In this document: piece after piece, positions 1 through 11,044 of the stretch
How positions within the stretch are numbered: position 1 is the first letter of the stretch
How the letters are laid out: each line of letters begins with the position of its first letter
Source: Prostheceraeus crozeri
Lineage: Eukaryota; Platyhelminthes; Polycladida; Euryleptidae
DNA length: 64,000 nucleotides
NCBI GenBank assembly: GCA_907163375.1
Contig: CAJQUW010004580.1
Span: 806,001-870,000, forward strand
Direction: 5' to 3'
Notes under the pieces: generated by a model
Databases searched by the model: none
Seen by the model: the letters and a program-made list of their open reading frames with translations, nothing else
Told to the model about the DNA's origin: nothing
Made by a program: the position numbers and the translations under genes

Positions 1-389
1 CGGAAGCTCGCAACTTAATAAAAATTCGTCGCGAGATTGGTCTTTTGGAAGTACTAATTGATTGCAACTTATGGTATCCGTACAAAGTAGATTTAAAACG
101 GTCCATTCCAGAAATACAATGCACACACAACCGTCAGATTCACGAAACCTGAAATGAATATAAAAAGAAAATTTAGAAATATTCGGTTCACTGCATGCAA
201 CACGGTTATAGCACCAAACGGTATTCATGACAACAACTAAAAAGTTTGATAATTACATCTAAAATAGGCATTGTACACTAAACTCAGAGATGCAGTAGAA
301 CTGGATACCGGCAGTCATTTCAACTAAAGGAAGAAGCGTGCATAGAAAAGAGAGGATATAGGAAATTCTTGTTATTTATCACTATTGTC
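1..389. other. No recognisable gene
   Basis: AT-rich sequence. I see no coding exon, RNA gene or repeat structure here. It lies on the downstream side of the decayed minus-strand coding stretch that follows. Confidence 0.5.
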
Positions 390-984
390 TGGATGATTTC
401 CAGGAAGGCGACTTTTCCGGTAAGTCTTTTTTCCATATTTGTCACTGGTCACCTTTAAAGTCGAGGATATCTACTTTTCCACTTCTCTGCCGTCATAGCG
501 AATGTCATATGCTTCACAACTTTCGGACACACAACCTTCAATAATATTTTTTAATTCGCTTTCGAACTGCGATTTAGTTTACACATCACCCGTTCATCTA
601 GCAATCGCATCAGAGAACGCTTAGCCATTTTCTTCAAGCTACTTCCACCCTGCATTTTAAGTAAACACATTTGCATCATTCCACTGAAGAAAGGTTTCCA
701 CATTGGCTAACCTGCTTAACACAGGATCGGGAAAAACAGTTTTGATAGATTTCCGAGATGACTAACCACTTTTACATATATTCGACATAAAATCCAGTTT
801 CTCATTCATTAAAATCATTTTCTTCAACTGGAGAGCGTTCACAAAATAGCTGCCTTCTTCAGGATAAGGCTGATACCCCGCGCGTGTAACAAGATCATTT
901 ACTTTTCCTATATCGGTCATCCTTGAAATTCGGTCCGATTGTTTGTTGGTAGCTTCCCACTGACGCTCGTCTCTCGGAGAGTTC
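390..984 (-). pseudogene. Decayed coding exon, family not recognised
   Basis: Read on the minus strand, a splice-acceptor-like run (TATTTTTAG) near 984 is followed by a coding-looking peptide beginning NSPRDERQWEATNKQSDRIS and containing IGKVNDLVTRAGYQPYPEEG. The same frame continues to about 390 with protein-like composition (for example SELKNIIEGCVSESCEAYD) but is broken several times. I do not recognise the family. The acidic and aromatic mix and the clean acceptor argue for a real former exon, probably of a mobile element given the surroundings, but a degraded host exon is possible. Confidence 0.4.
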
Positions 985-1303
985 TAAAAATAACAATAGA
1001 ATATATCAAATATGGTCTCTAATTTACATAAAATATGCAATTGTTATTAATTATTTGATAAACTATCAGCAACTTCAAAACGAAATTGATTCATCATCAA
1101 CAAATTGATTGTGCATTCCTTTCGTCATCAAAAGTAAGAATTGACTTTATACAGAGTCGCAAAAACGAGATTTATATCATACGAGTATTTTTTAACTTCG
1201 CAAACTTTGTTTAAAATCTAAAAAATAACAATGCCATAAAGCTGCACTGAAATGAAGATTTAACGTCACTACTCCCCCTACAGGGGCTTTGACGGTGTTG
1301 AAT

Positions 1304-1543
1304 ATATTGCAGCTTTGGCTCTCCTTCTATCATTTCATCGATTATTATAGATATTGTTTTTCTATAATCGCCCAAATATTTCGGCTGTCACAGCCAGCTT
1401 CAGGGGAGCAAAAAGGCTTTTTTCTAGTCCTTTTTGCTCCCCTGAAGTTGGCTGTGACAGCCGAAATATTTCGGCGATTATAGGAAAAACAATGTATATA
1501 ATAATTGATAACATATATTGCAGCTTTGGCTCTCCTTCTATCA
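1304..1543. mobile_element. Hairpin element flanked by 29-bp direct repeats
   Basis: Positions about 1353-1424 and 1425-1493 form a long imperfect inverted repeat. The outer arm is ATTGTTTTTCTATAATCGCC and the inner arm includes TTCAGGGGAGCAAAAAGG, with almost no loop. A 29-bp direct repeat starting ATATTGCAGCTTTGGCTCTC lies outside both arms, at 1304-1332 and 1515-1543. The whole behaves like a foldback MITE. The direct repeats are much longer than a normal DNA-transposon target duplication, so they may be part of the element or an unrelated duplication. No coding capacity. Confidence 0.65.
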
Positions 1544-1799
1544 ATTTAATCAACTATGCTGCTGAAACGTAGATTCATTCTACTTCAAATATTATGATAT
1601 TTTGTTCGAAATATAAATTCTTTGACGATGCCATTCGTAAGCTCAGACGTCAAAGTTTTGGTTTTATCACTTTACAAGCACCGTATCAATCAAATCATAC
1701 ATAAAATTTCAATTTAATCAATTATCAATTTTAGCCTTTATTAGAGCAAAGCAATTTTTTCATCCAATATCTTTTATTTACTGTATTTTGATTTCAACT

Positions 1800-2640
1800 A
1801 CTGTCAGTGCACCTCAACATGAGCTCCTTTCGTAGCTCGGAGTACATCCATACGATAATCAATTTCTCTCCACCAAGTGTTTTCCAGTATCTCAAGACTT
1901 ACGGTCACTATCGCTTCCCGAATCCGCAATTTTCGAGATCACGAACAGGTGAGCGATAAACACCGTCTTTTACGTAGCCCCATACGAAGAAGTCCAACGG
2001 GATGATGTCAGGTGAGCGCGGTGGCCATGGTATTGGTCCATCCCGCCCTATCCATCTGTTCGGGAGAGTTTCGTCCAGAAAATCTCGCACACGTCTGCTT
2101 CAATGTGGAGGATCTCCATCTTGTTGAAAGACAATGTTTGGTTGATAGTCTGCCAGCTGCGGAACGGCAAAATGTTGCAACATTTTCCAGGTAGACGTTG
2201 GCAGACATTGTCGATTCCGCAAAAAAGAAGGGTCCAATAACTCTGTTGTGCATCAGACAACACCACACATTCACCTTTGCACTGTCTCTGTGGTGCTCCA
2301 TCACAACATGTGGACTCTCAGATCCCCAGATTCGCAAGTTGTGCCGATTAACTTTGTCTGATAAGTAAAACGTAGCCTCATCAGAAAAAGCAATGTACTG
2401 GAGGTATTCATTGTTTGAGTCATATCCTCCGCAAAGGCTGCACGTTGAGGGCGATCATTGGATTGCAAGGCTTGAACCATTTGTATCTTGTAGGCTCGCA
2501 AATCGTTTGTGCAGAATTTTGACTACGGTAGATTGTGGAATACCAAATTCTTGTGAAGCTCTTCGAGTTGATTTTGTTGGACTCCTCTCAAAAGAACTGC
2601 GTACTGACTCAACCACTTCTCCACTTGCTGGTGATCACCC
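1800..2640 (-). pseudogene. Mariner-type (DD34D) transposase relic 1
   Basis: Minus-strand fragments in several frames give the order of an arthropod-type mariner transposase. First comes an N-terminal helix-turn-helix piece (near 2523-2640). Next is a middle piece ending IWGSESPHVVMEHHRDSAKV, then the cut-off VIGPFFF strand. Last is the C-terminal PNRWIGRDGPIPWPPRSPD followed by FFVWGYVKDGVYR, which holds the third catalytic aspartate. Frame changes separate the pieces, so it is inactive. No convincing terminal repeat was found on either side. It abuts a second mariner relic at 2648. Confidence 0.8.
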
Positions 2641-2647
2641 ATTTCTA

Positions 2648-3480
2648 CAGAGTGTCCCAAAAGAAACCGAACCGCATAATGAAAATAAAAGTTAAGATCA
2701 AAACGACTGTTCCAGAAGCAAATAATATATTCATAAATGTTCAAAGTGTCCACCTTGAACTTTAATACATTCCCGATATCGTTGTACAACACTCCGACAT
2801 ACTTTCCGACAAGTTTCTGTTGAAATGTTGGTCCATTCGTGCTGTATGACTTGTTTCAGCTTATTTATTGTTCTTGGTTTACTCATGTAAACAGCATTCT
2901 TTAGAACTCCCCATAAATAGAAATCTGGAGGCGTAAGGTCAGGGGATCTGGCAGGCCATTCAATGGCCCCCCGCCGTCCAATCAAACGTCCTGAAACGTC
3001 CAACCAAATTCGAACATCTTTTGCGAAATGTGCTGGTGCGCCATCTTGCTGGAAGTGGAAATCACGGAAATTGGGGAACTCGGACATAATCGGAAACATT
3101 TGAGTCTTCAGCATGTTAAGTTAACGGTCACTGTTAACATTTCCTTCAAAAAAGAAAGGGCCGACTAATCCAGTACCGCAGATTGCACCCAAACTGTGAC
3201 TCCAGGGAGATTGACTTCTCGTTCAATTATACGGTGATGATTTTCACTATCCCAATAAACACAGTTGTGTCTGTTAACATGTCCGTTAAGTTTAAAACAT
3301 GCTTCCTCGCTCCATAGAATGCTGTGTGGAAATTCTGGTGAATCCTCACAAAATTGAATGAAATTTTCACAAAATTGCATTCGCTTGTCGTGATCATCCT
3401 CGTTTAATGCATGAAGAAGACGAGGTCGGTATGGTGTTAGACCGATATCACGCACGATGCGGTGGAGCGAACAATGCATT
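2648..3480 (-). pseudogene. Mariner-type transposase relic 2, one end retained
   Basis: A different mariner lineage lies next to the first. The C-terminal half (2731-3114) has the second and third catalytic motifs, FHFQQDGAPAHF and WPARSPDLTPPDFYLWG. The middle (3165-3479) contains HSILWSEEACFKLNGHVNRH, where the first catalytic aspartate normally in SDE reads SEE. A probable terminal repeat, CAGAGTGTCCCAAAAG, starts at 2648 after a TA dinucleotide. The N-terminal half and the other terminal repeat are missing. At least one frame change separates the two halves. Confidence 0.8.
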
Positions 3481-3913
3481 TGCTAAGAACCAATTACAAA
3501 GCGACTGAGCTAAAGCGGCGACTGTATTAGGTCAGAGCATAGTATCATTAATCAGAAAAACTTAACCGTAAATGTAAATGCGACTAACCGTAACCAACCA
3601 CTAACCCCGGTTAACAGTAACCACGGTTATAGCCGCATGTCAATATATCATAACCAACCACATGCACTTTCTAGAGGCATGTGAACAGGTTTCAGACGGA
3701 GAAAAGTCAATGCGATATGGTATTTTTTTGTTTATTCAACTTTTAAGCTATTTGAGTCTACACTTTTAACCGCTTGAGTAACCCCTAGCTTTTATCACGG
3801 CTCCTCTCTGTGCAGGGGGTGAAAACTATGAAAAAACAATGAATATTATGAATCCTATTCACCTCATTTTACTTGGGTCATCATTAATCGTATGATCAAT
3901 TGTTATTATATCA
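3481..3913. other. Noncoding spacer with AACCGTAACC-like motifs
   Basis: No gene seen. Around 3568-3660 the sequence is built from variants of CTAACCGTAACCAACCACTA and the complementary GGTTAACAGTAACCACGGTTA. This looks like the eroded end of an inverted-repeat element. Nothing else stands out. Confidence 0.4.
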
Positions 3914-4140
3914 TTAATCGTGTTCAAAAGAATGTAGAACCGGAGTTGCAAACATGCAGTTATTGTTCTGAACCACGATCAAATGACTCAACAAAGACTT
4001 AGCTGGAACTACAAGACGTCTACCAGGTTCAACCCTGTATGTTGGACAATGATGCTTCAGCAAATGAATTCCCCGGTGACCCTGATTAATTAGATCAATG
4101 ACAGACGGCAATTTCCTGAGTTCAGTACATAGGCAATATA

Positions 4141-5508
4141 CGAGGGTCATCCTAAAAGTTCTCTGTATTGCATTATGAAAAAATAAGCATCTGTAATCCA
4201 AAATGACTTGTATTTAACACTCATGGGTATCATTGCTCATTATAATGTCCTTCCAGGTCCATACACTTCTTCCAGCGTTTCACCAGCCCGTCAATACCAT
4301 CACTGCAACCACCAGATGCCCGGGCAACACATTCACGATGAAATTCATGATTGACTTCTTCCACGGTGGAAAATCGACGACCACGAAGTTCGTTCTTCAT
4401 CAACGGGAAGAAGTATAAGTCACACGGTGATAAATCTGGCGAGTATGGTGGATGCTGAAGGATCTCCCAGTCGTAGGCTACTCATCATTGAGAAGTTGCA
4501 CCACGTCTCTTTTCGTGTGAGATGGTGCATTGTCATGGAGGATTATCGGACCTTCTTCCAGTAAACCTGGTCATTTTCTGCGGATGGCCGGTCGAAGATG
4601 ATTGCGGATAAAGTATTTGTAATATTCTCCGTTCACAGTTGTGCCTGTTTGTACAGCATGGTCAATAAGGAGCCCATGAACGTCGAAAAAAGAATGTGCA
4701 TTGACTTGATGCGGGACGGACTTCTGATTGCCTTTGTTGGACGTGGGTCGTCATGGCCAATCCATTGAGCTGACTGGCGCTTGAGCTCAGGCTCAAAACT
4801 TCTGGCCCATGTTTCATCACCAGCAATGATACGATGCAAGAAGCTGTTCCCTTTCCGTCGAAAACGTCGGAGATGAGCAGAGCAAATCCGTACACGTTCA
4901 CTCAATTGATGATCGTTGAGCAGATGGGGAATCCACTTGGCAGCCACTTTCCGTTTCTTCAACTTCTCAGTAAGGATGAGGTGGATGGAAGAAGAACTGA
5001 TGCCCACCTGGTTCGCTAACTCCTCACATGTCAAACGGTTGTCTTCTTCGAGTAGTGAGCTCGCATGGTCAACATGAACATCGTCACAAGCGGTACTCGG
5101 ACGACCAGATCTGACTCCATCTTGAACGTCCACAGTTCCACCACAGAAACTCTTGTGCCACTTCCTCACAGTCTCATACGAAGGACAATGTTCTTGCAAA
5201 CCTTCTTGTAGGATACCATGCGTTTCTACTGGCGACTTATTCAAAAGAACATGAAATTTGATTAACTACAAAAGCTTTCTCGCATCTCTTCTCTATTCAT
5301 TTCAATGATCAAATGAGAGTCCGGTCAGACAATGAACGATGTTCTTGCGAACCACTAAATTTCTAAGCAATGATCGCGAGTCACAACAATTAACAGTTCC
5401 AATTTCAATCAATATGCACAGCCTGACATACCAGAATCAATACGTTGTGATATCTGACGTACTTTATGAATTAAACAACAAAACAGAGAACTTTTAGGAT
5501 GACCCTCG
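4141..5508 (-). mobile_element. Mariner element with perfect 26-bp terminal repeats
   Basis: The first 26 bases (beginning CGAGGGTCATCCTAAAAG, 4141-4166) are the exact reverse complement of the last 26 (5483-5508). TA dinucleotides flank both sides (4139-4140 and 5509-5510), the normal mariner target duplication. Length 1368 bp is typical. The transposase reads on the minus strand. The element lies inside the EnSpm transposase gene, so it inserted after that element was in place. Identical ends with a broken gene suggest recent movement by transposase supplied from elsewhere, or recent decay. Confidence 0.93.
4233..5244 (-). pseudogene. Mariner DD34D transposase of the nested element
   Basis: The open part (5244 down to 4633, about 203 codons) carries the paired helix-turn-helix DNA-binding region (SYETVRKWHKSFCGGTVDVQ, GRPSTACDD, LANQVGISSSSIHLIL) and the first catalytic motif IIAGDETWARSFEPE. 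Downstream, in other frames, are the second catalytic motif GPIILHDNAPSHTKRDVVQL (near 4550-4490) and the third, HPPYSPDLSPCDLYFFPLMK (near 4400), so the full DD34D triad region is present. An in-frame stop follows QLLNDE and a frame change lies near 4630. The family is close to the SETMAR-related mariners. Confidence 0.88.
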
Positions 5509-7488
5509 TATGTCGCAATTTTCCACAATAATGTGATCAATAATCAAAAAGTCTTTCCCGGGAGACACCATAGAAGGATGCAGAAGTTCTTCTTTTCGGA
5601 TAATTCAATGAGTGAAAAACAGTACCATTAAGACAGAAACGAAAAATTTCTCGAGCATTAGACGACAAACTAATGCTGTAAGTGGCGTTCATATGATTCC
5701 GATCGTCAAGTTTTCGAGATTTACCCAGTTCAACAATAACGTTTGGCACCACCGATAATTGGTGGTTTCAGTGATGGGCATCTAGAATCTGCTTCAATAA
5801 GAAGCGTTTCACCATCAACCCACCCTCATTCCGAGTGCCAGTTAATGTGCGTTTCAGCTGATGGAAGCTACTCTCAAATACAGATGCAGAGGTGGCCCAT
5901 ACCGCACCGAATCGCATCACCTGGTCAGGAAGATGTTTCAACGCATGTAGCGAGTAAGATTGTATGCCTCTTCCGAAAATTTGAATCATCAGATCATGCA
6001 ACATTTTTATCAGGGTGCGAGCATCAGCACAATCATCACTTGATACCGTTTATTTATTCAACATATAGACGATTGTTCCCAAGATGCTTACCATAAGCTT
6101 CACTGAATCGGAGGGACTCTCAAAAAAACAGCAATTGTAGTACACAATAATCATTTTCCACTCAGTAGCCTTGAATTTCGCAACAAAAGTGAATGGTCTT
6201 GGTTTCCTCGGGAATGATGCTGGTACACTGCATTGCATCAATGTGGAATTCAATCTAGCTTCATCGATAACCTTATGAGAAACTAAGTGCGATAGAAGAG
6301 ATTTCACAACACCTAAGTAGAGTAAATGCATCTGATCGAATGGAATGGGTAGCTCTATCAAAGGAATGAGAGGGGACGGGCCTTTGACACCGAAACAAGG
6401 CTTACCCGTTCTAATGGCTTCGCTGAGATGGGACGAGTAAGTTGCCTGAGTTCTGGTATTAGATACATCAGAAAACAAGTAAAGCATTTTCCGAAAATTC
6501 GTGTCGAATAATCCTTTATCAAACAATTGGTACAACCATAATAACCATTGAATCGAACAAAATTAAGGCACTGCGCCTTCGCTGGTAGGTCTGCAATCAA
6601 TGTGACAATCTTGATCTTAACAGAAAATTCGTCGTGTCTGAAAGAAACCGACTCGATTTGATTCACAAACAATTCCAGATATTTCGTCATGTCAACATTA
6701 CTCTCTCCATAGTAAAGCATGCAAAAAAGTATGTTTTCAATTTTTTTTCGTTGCTGAGGATGCAAATTCAATATTGAAGCTACAATTGGCCAAATATGAT
6801 ATTTTTTCGATGTGAAAGCGGATGCAACACCATCCGTATTTATCAATAAATACACGTATTTCACAGTCTCAGTATCATTTCGGGAAAAGGCAGCGGAATT
6901 GACAATATCGGAGATGCTATTGTCGAAAATATCAGAAAAATTCTTGTTTCTAGACATAATCCGCTGTAGCTGACGCTGACACTCATCTGATAAATCACAA
7001 ACCCTATTTAATTGTGACATGGTCGGGCAGTTATGGGGGGTTGGCAACACTTTATGAAAGAGGTCCAACATGGCTTTAGCACCAACATCTGACATAGCAT
7101 ATTTGGTTTGTATGGAAAGAAAGTCATGAGTAAATGCTTGAACTGAAACATGAGTTCCATCGTATAATGGATCATCAATTGAGGCATTGCTCAATGTATC
7201 AGGATCGGCATCGGATTGATCTCTTACCTCATTCATGAAGAGAACAGGCGAAGAAGTCAATTGACGTGATGACACACCGGCACTGAATTCAGAATAAGAA
7301 GGAGCATCATTATTGCAGATATCGTGGAGGCCTACATTCAGTTCAACACTGGAGCTGAATGTATTTATGTCGTCACTTGTAGATTCGTGCAATAATCTCG
7401 TCGAGCGTACACTCCGATATTTCTGTGATGTCCGAATGTATTTGTTTGACTTGACTTTCCTCGTCGGCTTAGATTGATAACGTTTCAT

Positions 7489-8584
7489 GTCTGAAAAGAA
7501 GCACTGATTTGAGTAATTTTACGAATTCACCTGCCATTATACTTGTGTCCAGCTACATACGGAATAAAACTGAAGCATACAGAACAATAAAATGGCACAA
7601 GAAATAGTTTAGTACAAAAATCACTTTAAACAGTCCATCACAAAAATCAAAAAGAAGAGCTCATCAGCATGATAACTAGCTAGGTCAAATGTCGAGTCTT
7701 TAATATTTGGTACACTATATGGTATATGCATTCATTAACTATGAGAAAAACAGAAGTCATCGTACGTGAAAACTGTTCGTGCATTACGGTTGATACTAGT
7801 TAATCCGAAGCTAATCACTAGAGAACTATCAATTCGTATCATTATTAGAGAGGTTTATTTTTTGGATAATTATTCGAAGAACCTTCTCATGTATACATAG
7901 TTCGTTCACAAATTAAAAATTCGCAGAATTTCGACACATTCTCGTCAGCGTCCGTGCGTTACAGTGACCTTTTGACCTCTTAATTTCGAAAGAAGGACTA
8001 CTGTCAAAAATCTGAAGTGACCAACATTTCTTACTAATATGACAAGATATGGTGCAATTTTCAATGGTATGGTCACATTGCTTCATGGTGAGAAAGGATG
8101 AATTTGAGTCACAACGTAGGTGCGTTATTTATGGAACCGCCCAAATCAATGTATAGTTCATAGAAAATTTCTCTACTAAGTCGTGCGCTTCTTCCTAGAA
8201 TTAAATGTATTAGAAGAGATTCGGAACGAGGGCATTACTAACCTACATCTATTCTGGAACGGGTTTTATAAAAGTATATGAAGGAAGATAAAAGCATCTC
8301 TTTAGTATAAAAAATCTATCTATTCACTATAATTGAAACAATCCATTGAAATGCATGATACTTTTCAACAAAAAATAAAAAAGCAATACAAACAGTCTTG
8401 ACAATTACTGATATTTCTAGCTGGGCACTGGAAATAAAGCGTATCTGGAGCGTAGTGTATAACGAAGTCATGAGAGGAACTTTCAAGACCAAATTTTAGG
8501 GATTGTTACATACTATTTTGTTCAGCATTCTCGTTCCATTCTTTATGTCAATACAGAGTTGATTAACTGCGCCGACACAAGATT
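7489..8584. other. Noncoding, upstream of the TNP2 gene
   Basis: AT-rich sequence between two minus-strand coding regions. I see no coding exon or repeat. It may include 5' sequence of the EnSpm element and 3' sequence beyond the BEN-like frame, but no boundary is visible. Confidence 0.4.
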
Positions 8585-9436
8585 TCATTTAATTTCGTCC
8601 TCCAAGTTGTAACGTCCTTTTAGACATTTACTAAAGATGTTAGACCTCACCGGTGATAACGGAGGATTATCACCCCTTTTAGGAAATAGTCGAGCCACGG
8701 CCAATTCTTCATCTGTCCAGAGCTTTCATGCAAGACAGATTGAGTACTGCACACTGTCTAAGCAACGACCAAGCTTAGTCAAATCCTTTCCATTGTACAC
8801 TCCTGGTTCAATCTTAACATTCTTGGACACATCAGTGAGTTGATCAATTCCACCAGCAGATCCGTACTTTCCTTCAAATAACTTTCGCATCTTCTTTTGC
8901 TCTGCGACTAAAGTTCCGACTAGTTGACTGATGCGGTCGAGTTTTTTCGATAGACAATCCCACCTCTGACTTTGAAGACCGGCGTAATACGAGCAAGCAG
9001 GCATATCACGAGTAGAGCTATCCAGTGTGTTCCTCAACTCATTCGAATCCTTGTTATCATCATCACCACGACCGTTCCGATAGTCTTCTTTAGGGTCCTC
9101 TGTAGTTTCTTCACTCATGCTTTCAGATAAGAACTTCATGCTAGATTCCCCATCCATATCGACCCCTGAATCTATTCGCGCTTGCAGACGAGAATGTATA
9201 ATTCTGGACTCTGATTCACAATCGGAAACGTTGATGAGATAGCCCACGAAATTCACAAGGTTATCGGATAGTTCAATTTGTTGGAGAGGCTGGAGATCAT
9301 CAATTCTTCTCGGAAATAAAGTCGAAGCGGAGGAGATCACTACGTACTTCTTTTCCACTTTAATGTAGAATATCGCATACTTGATGGTTGACTCGGCCGG
9401 GAAAGCCGGCGGCGGGACTATCTTCCGTTTTCGTTC
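8585..9436 (-). pseudogene. BEN-domain-like protein, coding region with one internal stop
   Basis: The minus-strand frame starts with a basic segment and KYAIFYIKVEKKYVVISSAS, which resembles the N-terminal module found before BEN domains in many invertebrate proteins. An acidic, Ser-rich linker follows, then a coiled-coil-like stretch (LSKKLDRISQLVGTLVAEQK). The C-terminal part resembles a BEN domain: VKIEPGVYNGKDLTKLGRCL, then after a TGA at 8726-8728 the same frame continues KLWTDEELAVARLFPKRGDN and SPVRSNIFSKCLKGRY to a stop at 8585. BEN domains bind DNA and act in chromatin or viral and transposon factories. It could be an accessory gene of the neighbouring EnSpm element (same strand, 1.1 kb upstream) or an independent gene. 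Confidence 0.5.
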
Positions 9437-9484
9437 CTGAATAAGAGAAAATTGGCCTAAATGGACATGTATCAGAAGCAGAGA

Positions 9485-10320
9485 TGTAACCGGTCGGCGG
9501 TAGACCGGTGTGCCAGTCAATTTCTACTCCCGCCAAAATTTACTCCCCAGTAAATTTTTCCTAGGATATTTTTACTCCCCAGTAAATTTTGCCTAGGAAA
9601 TTTTTTCTCCCCCAGTAAATTTTTCCTAGGATATTTTTATTCCCCCCTGACAAAATTTACTCCGCCAGTAAATTTTGATTAAGAAATTTTTACTCGGTCA
9701 ATTCTGCGAATTGAGTGGAATTGGACAGCAAACCTTGATGAGGGAAGCAATTCACATCTTTTGGCATGACTTTCACAGTTCCTTGTTCAAAAAAATTAAA
9801 TTTGACATTTTGGTTCTGTTGTTGGTTCCGCTCGATTTTCAGCGGAACCAATCTGACGACTTTGGAGTTAGATATCTCTGATATGAGATAGAATTTCACA
9901 ATTCTGATTGCAGATTCGTTCTTAGGAACCTCAAATTGATGGGACTAGCATGAATTGAAGAAAACAGTAGTCAGTAACAAAAAATGGTTCCGCTAACTTC
10001 AGAAACTGACTTCCAAAAAAGTAAAATCGCATTTACTGAGCAAAAACTAGGTTTTTGTGGGATAACAATGACAGATTTGAAATCAGCGAGTCAAACTGCA
10101 TCGGATAGGCTTAATTTACTAGGGAGTAGAATATTCTAGGCCAAATTTACTTGGGGAGTAAATTTTGTCAGGGGGAGTAAATATTTCCTAGACAAATTTT
10201 ACTGGGGGAGTAAAAATTTCCTAGGAAAAATTTACTGGGGAGTAAATTTTGTCAGGGAGTAAAAATAAACTGTTACACCGGCACCGGTCCGTCAGACCGG
10301 CCAATACCGGCGGGACCTGT
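9485..10320. mobile_element. Foldback element with arms made of mini-palindromes
   Basis: Arms at about 9518-9692 and 10113-10270 are inverted copies of each other. Each arm is a short tandem series of about 45-bp units of the form CCCCAGTAAATTTTTCCTAG. Each unit contains its own small palindrome (ATTTACTCCCCAGTAAAT). The 420-bp centre has a perfect small inverted repeat (TTGGTTCCGCT 9822-9832, AGCGGAACCAA 9841-9851) and no convincing gene. Both outer edges carry a cluster of CCGGT motifs (9485-9514 and 10275-10315), unlike the AT-rich surroundings. Structure fits a foldback element or large MITE. I cannot define the target duplication. Confidence 0.75.
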
Positions 10321-11038
10321 CATTGCCGGCATGATTCCATCCGGTCTGATGTCAGGAAGAGTCCATCATGTGGAATCCATCATATCAATCAGAAATGGTT
10401 GTTGTAGCAGCCGTTTTCAAGCAGGAATAACAGAAACCCATGTGCAGTGGAGTACAGGTTCTGCCTCATGTCAAAGGAAAGTTCATCAAGCTTATACAAA
10501 TTTTATCCAATATCGTTGAAAATACAGTCGAGCAGAGTAACATGTTTATAAAATCTCATATTTTTATTAAATTTTACAGAATCTTTCAAATGAGAAGGAT
10601 ATGAATTCCAAATTCATTGCACAATTTTTGATGTTTTTTATCATGTAAGCTTATACCGGGTGTTAATTTTACCAATACAAGTTATGTTTCACGTTGTCAT
10701 TTGAAGAAAAACAAACATCTCTCTCCCTCTTGCCGACTCCCTTATGACATGCCGTTAATAATATGAAGAATTTTCCTCAGAGCTTTTGTGACCAATTAGA
10801 TAAATAGGCTATGATATTATTGTTGCTTGTTTAGCTCTGTTTTTGTATCCATTTCATTTCTATTCTATCATAGAAAAAGCACTGAAGCAATATTAGAAAG
10901 AATGTACATTGCAACTGCAAAACTGCTCAACAGTGACTGTCATTGCAATGCAAACTTTTGTCATTTAGAAATCCATGGTCTATCGTGCATTGAAATATTC
11001 TGTCATGTGATAGACATCAAAATTATAGAAGTGCTGCT
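10321..11038. other. No recognisable gene
   Basis: AT-rich spacer between two inverted-repeat elements. No frame in it resembles a known protein, and no repeat was recognised. Confidence 0.4.
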
Positions 11039-11044
11039 CCGAAT

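Larger units (their letters stand above)
3914..7488 (-). pseudogene. EnSpm/CACTA-type TNP2 transposase, interrupted by a mariner
   Basis: Minus-strand reading frames line up in order with the TNP2-type transposase of animal EnSpm elements. An N-terminal region of about 190 residues is followed by YLLINTDGVASAFTSKKYHI (a catalytic-region D in NTDGV), WPIVASILNL, the knuckle YYGCTNCL, VKGPSPLIPLIELPIPFDQM, HLLYLGVVKSLL, FGAVWATSASVFESSFHQLK, and the C-terminal LRKLPSVIDLINQGH and RRLVVPAKSLLSHLIV. The most likely start is the Met at 7488. A frame change occurs near 6540 and in-frame stops lie near 6049 and 5755. A mariner at 4141-5508 sits inside the last quarter, and reading across its TA site restores IATYCLCTELRKLP. 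I did not find the element's own ends. Confidence 0.82.
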
